Positions 25,156 through 33,106 of a stretch of 46,396 bases of DNA are shown here, piece after piece. Both the position numbers and the translations under genes were made by a program. The notes below the pieces were generated by a model. That model was given only the letters and a program-made list of their open reading frames with translations. It made no database searches and was not told the origin of the DNA. This DNA is from Bacillota bacterium (GTDB taxonomy: Bacteria; Bacillota; Clostridia; Lachnospirales; Lachnospiraceae). The stretch lies in the NCBI GenBank assembly GCA_023420085.1, contig JAEZWQ010000002.1, positions 1-46,396 of the forward strand, read 5' to 3'. How positions within the stretch are numbered: the first letter of the stretch is position 1; every line of letters begins with the position of its first letter.

Positions 25156-26239
25156 CCTGTCTCCTACTTACCATCCTTTTTGCATAAAGTAATTCAGCGA
25201 TTAATACAGCTCCCCCTGCAGCACCTCTTATGGTATTATGTGATAATCCGACAAATTTATAGTCAAAAATATTATCTTCTCGTAATCTACCAATACTTAT
25301 TGCCATTCCTTTTTCATTATTAACATCTAAATTAACCTGCGGTCTATTATCTTCAGTAAAATAATGTATAAATTGCTTTGGTGCACTTGGTAATTCATAT
25401 TCTTGTGGTTGTCCGCTATATGTAATCAATTTTTCTAGTATTTCAGCTTTAGTAGGTTTATTCTTAAATTTTATTGCAACTGTAGCCGTATGACCATTTA
25501 GTACTGGAACTCTAATGCATTGAGCACTTATTAATATACCTGTATTTTCAACGATCTTTCCATCAATAACATCCCCTAAAATTTTTTGTGGTTCTCTCTC
25601 GCTCTTTTCCTCTTCACCGGCTATAAATGGTATAATATTTCCTATCATTTCTTCCCATGTATCAAAGGTTTTGCCAGCACCTGATATAGCTTGATAAGTA
25701 GATACCATCACTTCTGTGGGTTCAAACTCTTTTAATGCTGCAATCACTGGAGCATAACTTTGAATAGAACAATTTGGTTTTACTACTATAAATCCATTCT
25801 CAGTGTTTAGTCTCTTTTTTTGATGCCTAATTACCTCTAAATGATTAGGATTTATCTCAGGTATAATCATTGGTACATCATCAGTCCATCTATGTGCAGA
25901 ATTATTTGATACCACTACTACTTCAGATTTTGCATATTCTTCTTCAAGCCTTTTTATTTCTTCCTTAGGCATATCTACTGCACAAAATACTAAATCAACA
26001 TATTTACTTATCTCTTCTATTTTATAAATATCTAATACTATAATTTCTTTCGCATAATCTGGAATTGGTGTTTCCATTTTCCATCTATCAACAACAGCTT
26101 CGCTATAAATTTTACCAGCACTATTTTTACTAGCTGCCAGAACTTTAACTTCAAAAAATGGATGATTGTCTAATAATTTTACAAATCTTTGTCCTACCAT
26201 TCCTGTAGCGCCAATAATTCCAACTCTTAGTTTTTCCAT
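25142..26239 (-). CDS. asd: Aspartate-semialdehyde dehydrogenase (archaeal/fungal-type)
   Basis: It reduces aspartyl phosphate to aspartate semialdehyde, the branch point for lysine/diaminopimelate and threonine/methionine. The 365 residues show the NADP fold GIIGATGMVGQRF (8-19), catalytic Cys157 in VVKPNCSIQSY, and ISGAGK. The length and motifs match the archaeal/fungal-type subfamily rather than the usual bacterial Asd. The ATG at 26239 follows AAAGGTGG. It is first in an asd-thrC operon driven by its own promoter. Confidence 0.94.
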   Translation of the reverse strand: MEKLRVGIIGATGMVGQRFVKLLDNHPFFEVKVLAASKNSAGKIYSEAVVDRWKMETPIPDYAKEIIVLDIYKIEEISKYVDLVFCAVDMPKEEIKRLEEEYAKSEVVVVSNNSAHRWTDDVPMIIPEINPNHLEVIRHQKKRLNTENGFIVVKPNCSIQSYAPVIAALKEFEPTEVMVSTYQAISGAGKTFDTWEEMIGNIIPFIAGEEEKSEREPQKILGDVIDGKIVENTGILISAQCIRVPVLNGHTATVAIKFKNKPTKAEILEKLITYSGQPQEYELPSAPKQFIHYFTEDNRPQVNLDVNNEKGMAISIGRLREDNIFDYKFVGLSHNTIRGAAGGAVLIAELLYAKRMVSRRQDVIS

Positions 26240-26270
26240 CTATTTACCACCTTTATCAATTTGTATTATT

Positions 26271-26299
26271 AGCATATCACATTGTTTGTCTACTATCAA
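26271..26299 (-). promoter_or_regulatory. asd-thrC promoter
   Basis: On the minus strand, TTGATA (26294-26299) and TATGCT (26271-26276) have a 17-bp spacer. The predicted leader is about 25 nt, too short for a riboswitch or attenuator; no lysine or threonine leader is seen. Confidence 0.55.
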
Positions 26300-26385
26300 C
26301 ATGAAATAACTACCGATAATTATATGAATATTAAATCTTGAATATTTAGCTCATATAATCTTCGCTTTATTTAGACTAATAATCA

Positions 26386-26394
26386 TGTTATAAT
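26386..26394 (+). promoter_or_regulatory. Extended -10 promoter for the CNNM-type gene
   Basis: TGTTATAAT is an extended -10 element (TG at 26386-26387, TATAAT at 26389-26394). No good -35 box is present at 16-18 bp, as is usual when the extended -10 is used. The leader to the ATG at 26444 is about 43 nt and includes the leader ORF. Confidence 0.55.
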
Positions 26395-26421
26395 GTAAGC
26401 AATATTTAAAGAAAGGAGTGT

Positions 26422-26451
26422 ATGTTTTTACATACGATAATTTATGGATAA
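26422..26451 (+). promoter_or_regulatory. Nine-codon leader ORF (MFLHTIIYG) upstream of the CNNM-type gene
   Basis: The leader ATG at 26422 has the strong ribosome site AAAGGAGTGT. Its TAA (26449-26451) overlaps the first codons of the main gene, whose own ATG at 26444 has no ribosome site. A small hairpin, GTATG/CATAC (26420-26424 with 26431-26435), lies between. The main gene is either coupled to the leader or uses the same ribosome site across the folded hairpin. The peptide may be only a coupling device. Confidence 0.5.
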
Positions 26452-27697
26452 TGATGGGCTCTTTAAGCTCACATGCTTAATTTTTTTAATTATATGTTCC
26501 GCTTTCTTCTCATCTGCTGAAACATCTCTTATGGCTTGTAATAAAATAAGAATCCAAACTCTAGCAGATGCAGGTATAAAAAAGGCGATTTTAGTAACAA
26601 AAATTTTAAATAACCAATCTAAAATGATAAGCACCATTTTAATTGGTAATAATATTGCTAATATAGGCGCTTCATCACTAGCAACTTCGTTAACACTAGA
26701 TTATATAGGAAGTTATGCTGTTTCAATAACTGCTGGAATACTCACTCTTGTGGTTTTAGTCTTTGGTGAGATCTTGCCAAAAAATGTTGCTACAATACAT
26801 GCAAATGCAATATCAATGATGTATGCACCAATAATTTTTTTATTAATGAAAATACTTACACCTCTAGTTTATTTTGTAAACAAAGTATCTTCATTACTAA
26901 TAAAAATATTTAGATTACACGGCAAAAATGATGCTACTATTACTGAGCAAGAATTTAAAGCTTTGGTAGATGTCGGAGAAAAGGAAGGAATTCTTGAACA
27001 AGAAGAAAAAGAGATAATTAATAATCTTCTAGAATTTACCGATGCTAAGGCAAAAGAAGTCATGACGCCAAGAATTGATATGATATTTATAAATATCAAT
27101 GAAACATATGAAAGCATTGTAGAAACATTTAAAACTCATAAGTTTACAAGACTACCTGTATATGATGATACAAAGGATGAAGTTATCGGTATATTAAATA
27201 TAAAAGATCTTTTAATAAATGATATAAATGATTTCAAATTATCTGATAATATTAGAGATCCATATTTTACCTATGAAAATAAAAATGTTGGTGACTTATT
27301 AGTTGAAATGCGTCAAGGAAGTATAAATATTGCAATCGTATTAGATGAATATGGAATAACTTCAGGCCTTATTACTTTAGAGGACCTTCTTGAAGAATTA
27401 GTTGGTGAAATTAGAGATGAGTATGACGATGATGAACTAGATGATATCGTAAAAAATGCTGATAATAGCTATACAATTGATGGAATGACAAAATTAGATA
27501 TAATTAATACTTTCTTTAATCTAAACTTATCAGGTGAAGGTTATGATAACATAGCCGGATATATAAATGAAGAACTTGATCATATTCCTAATGAAAATGA
27601 ATCAATAATTTGTAAAAATATTAAATTTACAGTATCTAGAGTTGAGAATAATAGAATTATTTCAATAATAGCAAAAAATATAAATAATAATACATAA
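26444..27697 (+). CDS. Hemolysin-C/CNNM-family membrane protein with CBS pair
   Basis: The 417 residues contain an N-terminal DUF21/CNNM domain with about four hydrophobic helices (1 to about 130; SSAETSLMACNKIRIQTL, GEILPKNVATIHA), then a CBS pair (about 200-325; VMTPRIDMIFININE, FTRLPVYDDTKDEVIGIL, VLDEYGITSGLITLEDLLEE) and a C-terminal CorC/HlyC domain (about 340-410). The family is implicated in Mg2+ or Na+-coupled ion efflux and is often annotated hemolysin C without haemolytic activity. In-frame stops upstream rule out a longer start; 26444 is the first ATG. Translation initiation appears to depend on the leader ORF upstream. Confidence 0.93.
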   Translation: MDNDGLFKLTCLIFLIICSAFFSSAETSLMACNKIRIQTLADAGIKKAILVTKILNNQSKMISTILIGNNIANIGASSLATSLTLDYIGSYAVSITAGILTLVVLVFGEILPKNVATIHANAISMMYAPIIFLLMKILTPLVYFVNKVSSLLIKIFRLHGKNDATITEQEFKALVDVGEKEGILEQEEKEIINNLLEFTDAKAKEVMTPRIDMIFININETYESIVETFKTHKFTRLPVYDDTKDEVIGILNIKDLLINDINDFKLSDNIRDPYFTYENKNVGDLLVEMRQGSINIAIVLDEYGITSGLITLEDLLEELVGEIRDEYDDDELDDIVKNADNSYTIDGMTKLDIINTFFNLNLSGEGYDNIAGYINEELDHIPNENESIICKNIKFTVSRVENNRIISIIAKNINNNT

Positions 27698-27702
27698 TAA
27701 AA

Positions 27703-27743
27703 AAGAAGATCATGTACCACTGATAGTGATATATGATCTTCTT
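27703..27743. terminator. Bidirectional terminator (CNNM-type gene / secDF)
   Basis: A perfect 11-bp outer stem AAGAAGATCAT / ATGATCTTCTT has a small inner hairpin (CACT/AGTG). It is followed by CTTCTTTTTT on the minus side and TTAATTTTATAT on the plus side. Confidence 0.8.
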
Positions 27744-27774
27744 AATTTTATATATTAAAATAATCTATTTATCT

Positions 27775-30099
27775 TTATTTTCTTTTATTGTTTCTTTTAT
27801 TACCTTTAGCACCTTTTTTAGCTATTTTTGTATAAAGTATATAATATATTGCACCAGATATTCCTACTGATGACCATGTACCAGCAACTACACCCACTGT
27901 AAGAGGTAGCGCAAAATCTTTCATCGCTTCTACACCAAATATATATAGTGCAACAGACATAAATGCAACTGTTAAAGAAGTATATATACATCTAGATAAT
28001 GTTTGAGTCAGACTCTTATTAATAATATTTTTCATATCTTCTCTAGAATTTTCTTGAATATTTTCTCTAACTCTATCAAAAACAACGATGGTTGCATTTA
28101 TTGAATAACCGATTATTGTTAGCATAACAGCTATGAATGAGTTTCCAACAGCTATTCTGCTGACAGCATAAAAAGCTAAGATTATCAAACAATCATGAAC
28201 TAACGCTATAACAGAGCTTGCTCCAAATCTAATATTCTTAAATCTAAACCAGATATAAATCAACATTAGAATACCTGCAACAATACCTGAAGTAATAGCT
28301 TTACTTCTCATTTCACCACTAATAGTAGAGCTAATATTCTCAGTTGAAATATTTTCTTTCGCTACTTTAAAATCATTTACTAAAGTTTGCTCTAATTTTG
28401 TTCTTTCGTCAAGATCTAGATTCTTTGTTTTAAATACTATTGTATTAGAATCTTTTACTTTTTGTGCCCTTATATCATTATCATTAATAACTGAACTAAG
28501 TTTAGGTTTTACATTATTATCAATTTCTGATAAAGACATGTCTGTAGGCATTTCTACGCTTGTTATTGTACCTCCAGAGAATTCTATACTATAATTCAAT
28601 GCATTTCCTTCTTTTGAAGAGAATGTAACCATTGTAATAAGTCCAATAATAATACAAGCCACAGAAACACCCATAAATAAAAATTTATATTTTAAGAAAT
28701 CATAAACTTTAGTTCTAGGCTTAATTTCACCATAATACTTTTTGTCACTTATTCCTAATTTATAGAATGATTTTATCAATAATTTTGTAATTGTAAGTGC
28801 TGTAAACATTGATAGTACTATACCTAATACAAGCATCTGAGCAAATCCTTTTATTGTTCCAGATGCAATAACCCACAATACAATTGCTGCTATAAGGGTA
28901 GTTATATTACCATCAACAATAGCACTTAAGGCCTTCTTAAATCCATCATCTATAGAATTTTTAATATCTCTTCCTTTTCCAATTTCTTCTTTGATTCTCG
29001 TAAATATAATTATATTGGCATCTATAGCCATACCTATTGAAAGAATTATACCGGCAATTCCCTCAAGAGTTAGTGTTAATTGGAATGCGCTTATTAAAAA
29101 TACCATTAATGAAGCATAGAATCCTAATACCAAACTTCCAATAAATCCTGCCCATCTATACATGAATATCATGAAAGCAACTACTAAAATAAATCCTAGT
29201 ACACCTGCTTTAATACTTGTATGAATAGCCTCTTGACCAAGCTTTGCACCAACAACATTAGATCTAATCTCTTTCAAGCTTACAGGCAAGGCACCTATAC
29301 GAATTGTTGTTGCTAATTTTTCAGCTTCCTCTAAACTTCTTTGGCCTGTAATGGCAACATTACCTTCTCTGATTGCTGTTTGAATACGTGGACTTGAAAC
29401 AACTTCTCCATCATATATTATACTTAATGTCTTACCAACATTAGCCTCTGTAAAGTCTCCAAACTTCTTTGCTCCTTCTGGATTAAGTGTAAGACTTACA
29501 TCATACTGAGTCTGCCCGGTTGTTTGATCCTGATGTGCAACAGCTTCTGCTGACTTTATATCATTTCCAGTAATAACATCTTCAATCTCAGGCTTATTTA
29601 ATGCCTCATTTATTTGTTCATCTGTTAATTTATTTTCAATTGCTTCATATTGCTTTTTTAAATTTTCATCAGTTGCTTCTTTTAAATACTTTTGAATACC
29701 TGCATTTTGCTTATCATATAAAATTTGCATTGCTTCTTCTGATTTAAAAGAAAGAGTTCCTGGCTGTCCTAACTCTGACAATACTGTATTAACATCTTGT
29801 ACTCCAGGAATTTCAATATTAATTCTATTGTTTCCTTCTCTATATACTTCTGACTCAACCGAATAATTTTCAACCCTCTTCTTTAACTTCTCAACAGTAT
29901 CATTCATATCTTGATTTGAAGGTTCTCCTTCAGCTTCATATGTTATACTTACTCCTCCTGCCAAATCAAGGCCTAGCTTTGTTTGAGAAGCCCCATAAAG
30001 TCCTTTACCATCAACTCCAAAAAAGTTAGAAATTACTATTAGTATCATTGAAACAATAATAGCAATTATGGTAAATAATGATTTACGTTTAGTTTTCAT
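27775..30099 (-). CDS. secDF: Protein translocase subunit SecDF (fused)
   Basis: A proton-driven partner of SecYEG that aids protein export. The 774 residues contain SecD then SecF in one chain. The SecD half shows TM1 (FTIIAIIVSMILIVIS), GLDLAGGVSITYE, the P1 extracytoplasmic region with GQPGTLSFKS, and AGIILSIGMAIDANIIIFTRI in TM4-5. The SecF half begins around 460 (FLFMGVSVACIIIGLI, NYSIEFSGGTITS) and has VMLTIIGYSINATIVVFDRVREN. The frame extends to a TTG at 30120, but I prefer ATG 30099; the AAAGGAG that could serve it lies in the previous gene's end, so the start is less certain. It follows the SCIFF maturase gene closely, as a possible operon partner. Confidence 0.94.
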   Translation of the reverse strand: MKTKRKSLFTIIAIIVSMILIVISNFFGVDGKGLYGASQTKLGLDLAGGVSITYEAEGEPSNQDMNDTVEKLKKRVENYSVESEVYREGNNRINIEIPGVQDVNTVLSELGQPGTLSFKSEEAMQILYDKQNAGIQKYLKEATDENLKKQYEAIENKLTDEQINEALNKPEIEDVITGNDIKSAEAVAHQDQTTGQTQYDVSLTLNPEGAKKFGDFTEANVGKTLSIIYDGEVVSSPRIQTAIREGNVAITGQRSLEEAEKLATTIRIGALPVSLKEIRSNVVGAKLGQEAIHTSIKAGVLGFILVVAFMIFMYRWAGFIGSLVLGFYASLMVFLISAFQLTLTLEGIAGIILSIGMAIDANIIIFTRIKEEIGKGRDIKNSIDDGFKKALSAIVDGNITTLIAAIVLWVIASGTIKGFAQMLVLGIVLSMFTALTITKLLIKSFYKLGISDKKYYGEIKPRTKVYDFLKYKFLFMGVSVACIIIGLITMVTFSSKEGNALNYSIEFSGGTITSVEMPTDMSLSEIDNNVKPKLSSVINDNDIRAQKVKDSNTIVFKTKNLDLDERTKLEQTLVNDFKVAKENISTENISSTISGEMRSKAITSGIVAGILMLIYIWFRFKNIRFGASSVIALVHDCLIILAFYAVSRIAVGNSFIAVMLTIIGYSINATIVVFDRVRENIQENSREDMKNIINKSLTQTLSRCIYTSLTVAFMSVALYIFGVEAMKDFALPLTVGVVAGTWSSVGISGAIYYILYTKIAKKGAKGNKRNNKRK

Positions 30100-30123
30100 A
30101 ATTCTTACACTGAAAAGCAAATG

Positions 30124-31512
30124 CTATTCAGCAACTCCTTTCTCATCCTCTAAAAGTCTGGATACTTGTATCATTATTGCGCACTCAACCCTCTTTCTTT
30201 CCAATTCACATCCAACTTCATAGCTAGAAATTATATCGTTGTGAAATTTATGAGAATTAGCACAACATCCACCACTGCAATAAAATTTAGCAAAACAATT
30301 TTGACAATCAGGTTTAGAATAAACACTGGTTCTCTTAAAATTATCGACAATATCTACTCGTTTTATACCATCAAATACATTTCCTAGCAAATAATCATCT
30401 TCGCCTACAAATTGATGACATGGATATAGGTCTCCCCATGGCGTTACAGCAAGATACTCTGTACCAGTGCCACATCCTGATAACCTCTTAGCAACACAAG
30501 GTCCTTGAGTTAAATCCATCATGAAGTGAAAAAAATTAAATCCTCTTCCTTCCCTCTCACGCTTAATCATCTCATTTGCTAATTTATCATATTCTTTTTT
30601 TATAATTTCAATGTCTTCTTTTTTTAGTGCATATTCTTCATCTTCTTGGGCAACAACTGGTTCAACTGAAATTTGCTTAAAACCTAAATCTGCCAAATGT
30701 AAAACATCTTTTGAAAAATCTAAATTATGTCTTGTAAATGTACCTCTTACATAATATTTATCTTGATTTCTACTATCAGCAAATTTTTGGAATTTAGGAA
30801 TAATAATATCATAACTTCCTTTTTTATTCCTGAATGGTCTCATTAAATCATTGACTTCCTTTCGTCCATCAATACTTAATACAACATTGGCCATTTCCTT
30901 GTTACAAAAGTCCATTATATCATCATTTAATAAAATCCCATTTGTAGTCAGTGTAAACCTAAATTTTTTATTATATTTTTCTTCAAGGCTTCTTCCATAT
31001 TCAACGAGTTTTTTAACTACCTTAAAGTTAAGTAGTGGCTCTCCTCCAAAAAAGTCAACTTCTAAGTTATGCCTATTACCCGAATTTTTCACAAGAAAAT
31101 CTAGAGCTTGTTTACCAACTTCATAACTCATTATTGCCTTTCTTCCATGATATTCACCTTCTTCTGCAAAGCAATATTTACATGCCAGATTACAATCATG
31201 TGCAATATGAAGACACAAAGCTTTTACTACTGTCTGTCTTTCTACAAATTCTGATATGTAATCTTCATAGACATCAGATGTAAATAGTTCCCCATCTTCT
31301 TGGAGTTTTTTTATTTCATAGTATGCCTCTTTAATTTCATTAACATCATATTTATCTTTAAGCTTTTCAATAATATCCTCAAGGTTATTTCCCAAATATA
31401 TTGGAATTATATCATAGCTAACATCATCAACAATATGAATTCCCCCGCTATTCACATCTAGGACTATATTATAGCCATTACTTTTGAATTGGTGTATTAA
31501 TGTATTTACCAC
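30124..31512 (-). CDS. scfB: Radical SAM/SPASM maturase of the SCIFF peptide
   Basis: The 462 residues have a RiPP-recognition-like N-terminus (about 1-90; SNGYNIVLDVNSGGIHIVDD), a radical-SAM domain with the [4Fe-4S] motif HDCNLACKYCF (C107, C111, C114), FFGGEPLLNFKVV, and a C-terminal SPASM domain with cysteines in CHQFVG, CQNCFAKFYCSGGC and the final GCELERK. SCIFF maturases form Cys-to-Thr thioether bonds in the adjacent six-cysteine peptide. The start is a GTG at 31512 with GAGGGGAG 11 nt upstream. The precursor gene is 109 nt upstream, separated by a hairpin that may set the precursor:enzyme ratio. Confidence 0.94.
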   Translation of the reverse strand: MVNTLIHQFKSNGYNIVLDVNSGGIHIVDDVSYDIIPIYLGNNLEDIIEKLKDKYDVNEIKEAYYEIKKLQEDGELFTSDVYEDYISEFVERQTVVKALCLHIAHDCNLACKYCFAEEGEYHGRKAIMSYEVGKQALDFLVKNSGNRHNLEVDFFGGEPLLNFKVVKKLVEYGRSLEEKYNKKFRFTLTTNGILLNDDIMDFCNKEMANVVLSIDGRKEVNDLMRPFRNKKGSYDIIIPKFQKFADSRNQDKYYVRGTFTRHNLDFSKDVLHLADLGFKQISVEPVVAQEDEEYALKKEDIEIIKKEYDKLANEMIKREREGRGFNFFHFMMDLTQGPCVAKRLSGCGTGTEYLAVTPWGDLYPCHQFVGEDDYLLGNVFDGIKRVDIVDNFKRTSVYSKPDCQNCFAKFYCSGGCCANSHKFHNDIISSYEVGCELERKRVECAIMIQVSRLLEDEKGVAE

Positions 31513-31570
31513 CTATAATATATCTCCCCTCTATTTCTACTTTAAGCGTTGTATTTATATTCAATATACA

Positions 31571-31602
31571 ATATAAACCACCATTAACGCAGTCAATGGT
31601 GG
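31571..31602 (-). terminator. Hairpin between SCIFF precursor and maturase (attenuator-type)
   Basis: On the minus strand, a perfect 8-bp GC-containing stem CCACCATT / AATGGTGG with a 9-nt loop is followed by TTTATAT. The weak T tail suggests partial termination, which would give more precursor message than maturase message. Confidence 0.6.
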
Positions 31603-31620
31603 CATTAATTATATATTAAA

Positions 31621-31776
31621 TTAACGTAGTTCCAAGCGAATTGATTCGCAGCTTTGGTTTCCTACTGTACAAGATGTCTTACAAGCTGATTGACAAGATG
31701 TTTGACATTCTCCACAACCACCCTTTTTCATAGACTCTTGAAGAGATCTTGTCTTTAATGACTTAATATGTTTCAT
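31621..31776 (-). CDS. scfA: SCIFF six-cysteine RiPP precursor peptide
   Basis: A 51-residue peptide with the SCIFF ('six cysteines in forty-five residues') core: MKHIKSLKTRSLQESMKKGG leader, then six Cys (residues 21, 24, 28, 32, 36, 43) in the pattern CGEC..SC..AC..SC......C. The ATG at 31776 has the strong ribosome site AGAAGGAGAT. The family is nearly universal in Clostridia, but the function of the modified peptide is not established. The maturase follows directly. Confidence 0.95.
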   Translation of the reverse strand: MKHIKSLKTRSLQESMKKGGCGECQTSCQSACKTSCTVGNQSCESIRLELR

Positions 31777-31807
31777 AAAATCTCCTTCTAATTATATAAC
31801 TCTTATG

Positions 31808-31836
31808 ATTATAACATATTTATAATCCTTTGAAAA
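31808..31836 (-). promoter_or_regulatory. SCIFF operon promoter
   Basis: On the minus strand, TTTTCA (31831-31836) and a perfect extended -10, TGTTATAAT (TATAAT at 31808-31813), have a 17-bp spacer. It starts just after the stop codon of the DtxR-family gene, so scfA can be transcribed independently of the regulator. Confidence 0.6.
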
Positions 31837-31837
31837 G

Positions 31838-32200
31838 CTAAATTGATTTTAGATAAGCCTTAAACTTTTTAAACGTTTCTTCACTAATAATATGTTCAAT
31901 CCTACACGCATCTGCTTCAGCAGTTTTTGGCTCTACTTTTAGAACCTCAACTAAAAACTTTGTAAGAATCAAATGCTTTTCATATATGGCTTTTGCTTTT
32001 TCAGCGCCTTTCTCTGTTAATATAATATTTCCATTTTCACCAACATCGATATGCCCATCATCTCTTAATATACCAATTGCTCTACTTACACTAGGCTTAC
32101 TAAAATTTAATTCCTTTGCTATATCAACAGAACGTACAAATCCGTATTTCTTTTTCAAGATATATATAGTTTCTAAATAATTCTCACCTGACTCGTACAT
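31838..32200 (-). CDS. DtxR/MntR-family metal-dependent repressor
   Basis: The 120 residues are an N-terminal winged helix (YLETIYILKKKYGFVRSVDI, recognition KPSVSRAIGILRDDG) and dimerisation/metal domain, with no C-terminal SH3 domain. Metal-site positions read N7 and E10, H76, then C99, E102 and H103 (CRIEH). The Cys at the place of MntR Glu99 is DtxR/IdeR-like and suggests iron rather than manganese; Asn at the D8/M10 position is unusual. This is an inference from alignment by eye. The start is ATG 32200, six bases after AGGAGG, rather than the GTG at 32206. No metal transporter is adjacent in the window. Confidence 0.88.
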   Translation of the reverse strand: MYESGENYLETIYILKKKYGFVRSVDIAKELNFSKPSVSRAIGILRDDGHIDVGENGNIILTEKGAEKAKAIYEKHLILTKFLVEVLKVEPKTAEADACRIEHIISEETFKKFKAYLKSI

Positions 32201-32221
32201 ATGCACCTCCTATATTCGTAT

Positions 32222-32250
32222 ATTTTATCAACCTTATCCTTAAAAATCAA
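32222..32250 (-). promoter_or_regulatory. Promoter of the DtxR-family gene
   Basis: On the minus strand, TTGATT (32245-32250) and TAAAAT (32222-32227) are 17 bp apart. The spacer includes AAGGATAAGG. An imperfect CCTT..AAGG symmetry overlaps it and could be an autoregulatory site, but it is too weak to call. Confidence 0.5.
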
Positions 32251-32553
32251 GGCAGTTCATTTGTTAGCATTGTCTATCTATTATTATACACCATTTTCAT
32301 TATTAAATAAAGATTGCATAATAAAATAGAAAAATATATATAATATAATTCTATAATATATACCCATATTCAGTTTATTGTAAATTTTATTCATATATAT
32401 TATAATTAACGAAATAGTATTGTAACAATATAGTAAATTTAAAACTATTTTCAATATATAAACTATACAGTCCTATTATATATAAATAAAATATTTTTTC
32501 ACTATAATATGATATTCTATTATATCATATTCAATACATAAAAAGGGGTTCTC
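32251..32553 (+). promoter_or_regulatory. Very AT-rich intergenic region upstream of the ModE-type gene
   Basis: No gene is seen. A perfect TATAAT at 32503-32508, without a clear -35 box, is the likely -10 for the gene at 32554. A 9-bp inverted repeat (AATATGATA at 32506-32514, TATCATATT at 32523-32531, 8-bp spacer) starts in this -10 box, an operator-like placement. A second interrupted palindrome TATTGT-A-ACAATA lies at 32418-32430. No match to the E. coli ModE site is convincing. Confidence 0.45.
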
Positions 32554-32910
32554 ATGAATAAAAAAAGTAAAAAATTAATTATACCCAAAAATGTTAAAAT
32601 TAAACTTCTTGTTTTTAATGATTATCCTACCTTTTCTCTAGGTGTAATTAGACTACTTGTAAAAATCCATGAGCTGGGCTCATTAAATAAAGCTTGCAAG
32701 GAGCTTGACATGGGATATAGTAAGGGGCTAAGAATAATAAGAAGAGCTGAAGATGACTTAGGTTTTAAACTAATCGAAGGTAAGATTGGTGGATCCGGTG
32801 GTGGTGGTTCTACCCTAACTAGACAAGCTATATTATTTATTGATTTTTATAATGAACTTTATCAAAAATTAAATGATTGTGCAGAAAAATATATATCCAA
32901 ATATAGGTAA
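32554..32910 (+). CDS. ModE N-terminal-type winged-helix regulator, single domain
   Basis: The 118 residues resemble the DNA-binding half of ModE: SLGVIRLLVKIHELGSLNKA, ACKELDMGYSKGLRIIRRAE, GFKLIEGKIGGSGGGGSTLT. The last segment is the characteristic glycine-rich wing of this family. There is no molybdate-binding TOBE/MOP domain, so it cannot sense molybdate in the way ModE does. It could be a LysR-like HTH regulator for molybdenum or tungsten genes elsewhere. The ATG at 32554 has AAAAGGGG upstream. It is monocistronic, with no molybdenum gene in the window. Confidence 0.85.
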   Translation: MNKKSKKLIIPKNVKIKLLVFNDYPTFSLGVIRLLVKIHELGSLNKACKELDMGYSKGLRIIRRAEDDLGFKLIEGKIGGSGGGGSTLTRQAILFIDFYNELYQKLNDCAEKYISKYR

Positions 32911-32938
32911 CCAACCACAATTCTTTTAATTAAAAAAT

Positions 32939-32976
32939 AACATATTTTTATGTTCAAAATTTTATTTGTTTTTTTA
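32939..32976 (+). terminator. Weak AT-only hairpin after the ModE-type gene
   Basis: A 6-bp stem AACATA/TATGTT with a T4 loop is followed at some distance by a T7 run. The stem has little stability, so this is a tentative call. The remainder of 32911-33013 holds nothing recognisable. Confidence 0.3.
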
Positions 32977-33013
32977 TATTGCTTACAATCATATTAGTTA
33001 ATATTTGCTTTTA

Positions 33014-33068
33014 TAAAAAAATTAGGAAAGATCCATATGTTATATTATTTACCATATAGTTCTTTCCT
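33014..33068 (-). terminator. Terminator after ctpA
   Basis: On the minus strand, a stem with core AGGAAAGA / TCTTTCCT (33061-33068 with 33024-33031) and an imperfect inner CATAT pairing is followed by TAATTTTTTTAT. It closes the regulator-ftsEX-ctpA operon. Confidence 0.7.
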
Positions 33069-33106
33069 TTAACCTAATATATAACAAATTGTAATATATC
33101 TTATAA

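Noticed and set aside
26240..26443. Riboswitch or leader attenuator for asd-thrC
   Set aside because: The predicted asd leader is only about 25 nt and shows no conserved lysine-riboswitch core.
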